From positions 1,980,001 through 2,044,000 of the forward strand of contig NC_091134.1 in the NCBI RefSeq assembly GCF_041381155.1: a stretch of 64,000 nucleotides of DNA, written 5' to 3'. Within the stretch, counting starts at the first letter, position 1; every line of letters starts with the position of its first letter. The notes under the pieces were generated by a model. It searched no databases. It was not told where the DNA came from and saw only the letters and a program-made list of their open reading frames with translations. A program made the position numbers and the translations under genes. This DNA comes from Argopecten irradians (lineage: Eukaryota > Mollusca > Bivalvia > Pectinida > Pectinidae). Positions 59,259 through 64,000 of this stretch are shown here, piece after piece.

Positions 59259-62159
59259 GTTAGTATGTCAAATATTACCTACTGTAAAACATTATTATTA
59301 TTTCTGGCTTTTAGCACAACCAATCATCCAAAAATATCATATCTGAGCACAGACACCTCTCCAGCCTTACTAGAATAGAACTATGCATTATGCTATGGTA
59401 TGTTATATTTTTTATGTATTTATTTTTGTGTCACTGTCGATTATAAGCAATCCATAAGTTCGTAAATGTGTTATATGCAACACATGGGGAAAACTATGAA
59501 AACATATAATAAAATGACTTAATTTCTTGGTGACTTAATTTTACGTTTTCATGCGTAACGCATTTTCCATCCGAGTTAATTTTGTGGTTTAAAGTCCTTT
59601 GCTTCTACTTGATACCTTTGACCAAACAATTCCACGACGATATCGCCCACGAAACTTACTCAGTTTACAGTACATATAAAATGTTCAGCCAAGGGAGATA
59701 ATAGGGATCTCTATATTTTCTGTGACTTCTTAAAAAGATAAAACATATTGTAATTCAAGAATTTTTAAATTCTAAGTCGATAGACTTTTAGAACAATTAT
59801 TAAAGTAATGAATTTGGCATTAGTCTATGATGTCATAGCTGATAAGGCAATGACATTGAAATAAAGTTGTTCTTCATTGTTTTTCTATTAAACTCCAATA
59901 TTACAATATATTATAGCTAGTTATGCATGGATGGAATTACATTAAAAACTTTGGTACTACAGTATATAACATTTTTTGTCATTTTTTTCACATTTTAGAT
60001 TCACTTAGCAAATAGTGTCAATAAATTACCGTATATATAAGTGTTCTCCTTTAACCATATTGCTAAATAAGTCCGTGTTTGTTTTTTAACCAAAATCACT
60101 TACACTGCTATGTCATGTAGATGATGTAGACTTCTTGTGTACAAATACGCTCTCTCTTTATAGATAAAGCTCTTTCTTTTTATTGTAATCTAAAATGTAT
60201 ATGACATATGAATGTGACATCAAAAAAGATCAATCTGATTAGTTTTTTAATGAGAAAATTAAGCATAAATGATGAAATGAAAGCTAAAATTCCTTACGAA
60301 TCGCAGGTTTATAAAAATACAAATTACATGTATATAGAGACTGCAGAATCATAAGCATATGGATCTGTTTCATTCTACTTGTGCACTGGACAAGCTCAAT
60401 ACATGAGGGAAAATACTAACAACTGCTATTCATATAATAATGTATTTGTAAGAAAGTTGAATAAGAATATTAATGTCTCTTTGTGTTTTGAATTGTCGCA
60501 ACGCTGGTATATGATTTTTAATTCTTATACTCCAGATCTCGATTTCTCGAAAAAAAAGTCACGACTTTTAACAGTCAAAACTTAAGCTATTTCTACTATG
60601 TAATCTATGTTAATACTTTTAGACTTCCATTCGTTTTTGACTTAAGTTTGTTTCGAGAAATCGGGACCTGATAAGATTTGGAAGGTGAAACTCGCTCTCC
60701 CTGACGAATGGTAAAACGAAAAGCAAAATATTTCCATCATTACTTGCTACACTTTTCTTCATAGATGTTAAGTATTAAAGGTACAGTATAACATTCCGTA
60801 GTACTATGAGTTATTGAATAAACCCCTTTTTTAAATTCAATTCTATTCAATAGTCATTTTAAATTAAAAAAAAAAGTTATACATACATACTGGGTATATA
60901 ATTATGTGTGGATGAAGATTACAACGTTACGAGCTACATTATCTTTACGATTTTTTACGAAAATTTGAAGAATAAGGAAACAAAGAAATATAAACAAACA
61001 ATGATATTAAACAACTGAATTATTTTTATAACCTTGTTATTATGAAGCCATTATCAGATACGATACACTAAACACAAATTGTCCACGTATTATGACGGTA
61101 GGACTGGACAATTATTTTTCACTACATAACAATAACTTTAAGACTTTTACTGTTTTGCAAATTCATAGCCACAATTTTTGCACAGGGTATATCAAATCCA
61201 AATCCAATGAGTCCTCTTCGATGGAATTTCAAGAAATTAAATAAAAAGGTAATGGTTCGAGATACATCAGTAAGAAGTGGGCTTAGTTTCCTTTTCCAAT
61301 AAAATAATATTCCTAGGTTTGTCTTCCTTTGGTGTACAACTTTCATGACGTTGATCAGAAACTATGTTATTTTACCACAATTCCTTCCTTTCACTCCATC
61401 AGTATTGACGGAATGAAACAAAGGGAAGTAACTCTAATACACCAAACTGTTGGGGAACGAACTGTTCACGTTTTAAGCCTTATTTAATAGTTTATATACA
61501 CATTCAAAAATACAGCTGTAAAGTCACAAATACCTGAACTCCTATTGTTTTCCGACATTCTTCAATCAATTTGGCTCTTGATCTTGTTATGCAGCCATCC
61601 ATTCTCTATTCTGTGACATTTTTCTAGATCTCTTTAGTATCCAACAAATCTGAATACATTTTTTGTTGTGCCTCATAAACTTTTTAAAAATCATTTCCAA
61701 TCCACTTTTGTTATTTTTGATACAAGTGGAGTAAGATATTGTTTTGCCTGTAATGTGTGTAAAGTAGAAAATGAAAGTATGATAAACTGTAAGTCATTAT
61801 CGAGAATGTTCGATAGATTGGTGTTAGTATACAAACGGAGACAAAAAGTTCAGTGGCAAAATACATCTATAAACAACATTCAGATAGTTTGTATCATACA
61901 TAAATGCCTTTAACTGTTTAAACATAGTTACAAATGTAGTTTAAAACAAAAACAAAAAAAGGTTGGAAATGAATCGTCTGATACACGTATATCTGTACTT
62001 GATTGACCTGTATTAGAAAGTTTTGTGATACAATTTTGAAGACATCTAGTAATACATGCTTCTTTGAAATAGCTATACTTTGAGTTGATATGGTCTGCAA
62101 TTCACTTCGAGTTGGCATGACATTTTTTTCATGTGAACTTGACCTCAATTGTTAGCTTT
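59259..62159. other. Non-coding between PhyH-like copies
   Basis: No further exon was found on either strand. AT-rich, with a few 60-80-codon frames lacking splice context. Nothing else recognised. Confidence 0.45.
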
Positions 62160-62275
62160 AAGTGGACTGTACCGAATTATAGATACAGAGATGACATTAA
62201 CAGGCTTAGACTACCCTAAAACAAACATTAAGTGGACTCTACCGAATTATAGACACAGAGGTGACATTAACAGAC
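62160..62275. repeat. Local direct duplication upstream of PhyH-like start
   Basis: taagtggactgtaccgaatt followed by acagagatgacattaacag occurs at about 62159 and again at about 62229, with a few differences. It lies in what would be the 5' flank or leader of the downstream copy. Confidence 0.8.
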
Positions 62276-62402
62276 TACAACAAATATTATCTGATATATG
62301 TTGAGATATGATTTGAATTTTACAGATAACCGGTGGTTAAAATGTCATTCTTTATAACTATCAAGCTACACACCAATACTCTGACTACTATACGATCCAG
62401 CC

Positions 62403-62537
62403 ATGACTACAGACGTACTACCACCCGGATTCACCGGAGAGGCGTTTCCCGAGGTGTTCACAAAACCACCAGAACAACCGAAAGTAAAAAAGGCGGGCCA
62501 ACTAACGAAAGCACAGATAGATGAATACTTTGATAAG
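62403..62537 (+). CDS. PhyH-like gene, intact first coding exon (downstream copy)
   Basis: ATG at 62403 opens MTTDVLPPGFTGEAFPEVFT, then KPPEQPKVKKAGQLTKAQID and EYFDK, 45 codons ending in phase 0 at GTATTA. The final LTKAQIDEYFDK is the helix that precedes the Gxxxx core of phytanoyl-CoA dioxygenase-like proteins. The continuation expected, GF(I/V)LVENFF..., is seen as an exon only at 59141 in the upstream copy; the equivalent for this copy should lie beyond the window. Function by family would be an Fe(II)/2-oxoglutarate-dependent oxygenase. Assignment rests on about 80 residues from two copies and my memory of the family. Confidence 0.6.
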
Positions 62538-62644
62538 GTATTAAGGACGTTTTTAAAACCATGTTTGAAAGTATCAACAACTTATGTGCCGTTTTTATCA
62601 CTAGGACAAGGTTCATGTACAGTATACTAGTCTATTAATATTTT

Positions 62645-63805
62645 GCATGCTAATAAATAACAACTCTAATACGGAGGATCAAGTACGCATCAAAATTTAC
62701 TTTGTTCTATTTTGTATGCTAATTAATTACTACTCTAATACAGAGGATCAGGTATGCATCAAAGTTTACTTTGTTCTATTTTGTATGCTAATAAATTACT
62801 ACTCTAATACAGAGGATCAGGTATGCATCAAAGTTTACTTTGTTCTATTTTGTATGCTAATAAATTACTACTCTAATACAGAGGATCAGGTATGCATCAA
62901 AGTTTACTTTGTTCTATTTTGTATGCTGATAAATTACTACTCTAATACAGAGGATCAGGTACGCATCAAAGTTTACTTTTTTCTATTTTGTATGCTAACA
63001 AATTACTACTCTAACACAGTGGATCAGGTATGCATCAAAGTTTACTTTGTTCTATTTTGTATGCTAATAAATTACTACTCTAATACAGAGGATCAGGTAT
63101 GCATCAAAGTTTACTTTGTTCTATTTTGTATGCTAATAAATTACTACTCTAATACAGAGGATCAGGTATGCATCAAAGTTTACTTTGTTCTATTTTGTAT
63201 GCTAATAAATTACTACTCTAATACAGAGGATCAGGTATGCATCAAAGTTTACTTTGTTCTATTTTGTATGCTAATAAATTACTACTCTAATACAGAGGAT
63301 CAGGTATGCATCAAAGTTTACTTTGTTCTATTTTGTATGCTAATAAATTACTACTCTAATACAGAGGATCAGGTATGCATCAAAGACTTTGTTCATTTTG
63401 TATGTAATACAGAGGATCAGGTATCAAAGTTTACTTTGTTCTATTTTGTACAGAGGATCAGGTATGCATCAATGTTTACTTTGTTCTATTTTGTATGCTA
63501 ATAAATTACTACTCTAATACAGAGGATCAGGTATGCATCAAAGTTTACTTTGTTCTATTTTGTGTATGCTAATAAATTACTATTCTAATACAGAGGATCA
63601 GGTATGCATCAAAGTTTACTTTGTTCCATTTTGTATGCTAATAAATTACTACTCTAATACAGAGGATCAGGTACGCATCAAAGTTTACTTTGTTCTATTT
63701 TGTATGCTAATAAATTACTACTCTAATACAGAGGATCAGGTATGCATCAAAGTTTACTTTGTTCTATTTTTTATGCTAATAAATTACTACTCTAATACAT
63801 AGGAT
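62645..63805. repeat. 69-bp tandem array, about 17 copies, intron 1 of PhyH-like gene
   Basis: The unit is aggatcaggtatgcatcaaa, gtttactttgttctattttg, tatgctaataaattactact, ctaatacag. It repeats at 69-bp spacing, mostly near-identical, with two truncated units around 63386-63460 and diverged units at both edges. As 69 is a multiple of three, the array is open for 284 codons, which is incidental. The paralogous intron at 57580-57690 holds one diverged unit. Confidence 0.95.
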
Positions 63806-64000
63806 CAAGTACGCATCATATTTTACTTAATTCCTTACTGATAACAGGCCATGTATTGTGTTACTCGGATGTACGATACAAATATGCTTCAGGAGACATA
63901 TTGCATCTTATGCGTATCAAAATTAATTAAGTAAACAAAAATGTATCCCAGTTACTCCTATCATTAACTAAATAAAATAATTTTCTTTCATACCTATGGG
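63806..64000. other. Intron continuation of PhyH-like gene
   Basis: Resembles 57635-57725 of the upstream copy (tgtgttact, tatgcttcag, gacatattgcat). Runs off the window. Confidence 0.6.

Noticed and set aside
62647-63802. 284-codon and 89-codon open frames
   Set aside because: Translation of the 69-bp intronic minisatellite; no start context, splice sites or domain.

Overview
The window is AT-rich eukaryotic DNA: small exons with GT-AG introns, long gene-poor stretches, many short transposon relics and several satellite-like arrays. A metazoan HES gene ending in WRPW and dispersed repeats resembling those of bivalves (a tRNA-derived SINE, many TTAA-flanked MITEs) suggest a bivalve mollusc. 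That placement is inference; no species was identified.

Layout. 1-5.2 kb: a 26-bp tandem array, a SINE and a 460-bp TIR element with a 9-bp target duplication. 5.2-10.2 kb (+): a complete eight-exon SLC1-family amino-acid transporter (487 aa), followed just past its poly(A) signal by a miniature LTR element (TRIM) whose LTRs contain a tRNA-like module. 13.7-22.9 kb (-): a secreted protein built from small symmetric phase-1 exons carrying four-cysteine modules, with a TATA promoter. 23-33 kb: gene-poor, with two LINE remnants of the L1/Tx1 type, a snapback element and a SINE. 33.7-37.4 kb (-): a two-exon gene for a 71-aa secreted peptide with four cysteines in its C-terminal half; its intron holds a 60/120-bp satellite. 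37.5-49.4 kb: no exons recognised, but several GC-raised islands lie in front of 49.9-51.9 kb (+), a three-exon HES/hairy-type bHLH-Orange repressor (274 aa, WRPW). 52-57 kb: transposon relics and a 49-bp tandem array. 57.3-64 kb (+): tandem duplicates of a gene whose N-terminus looks like the phytanoyl-CoA dioxygenase (PhyH) family. The upstream first exon is degraded; the downstream one is intact and followed by a 69-bp minisatellite that grew from sequence present only once in the upstream copy.

The genes do not form a pathway. Points of most interest are the tRNA-like LTRs of the TRIM, two 31-bp insertions that are only two transposon ends joined together yet have perfect 8-bp target duplications, the altered substrate-site residues of the SLC1 protein, the small cysteine-bearing peptide gene, and the minisatellite birth in the PhyH duplication. 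Exon structures were worked out by hand from splice signals and phase agreement; no database search was run.
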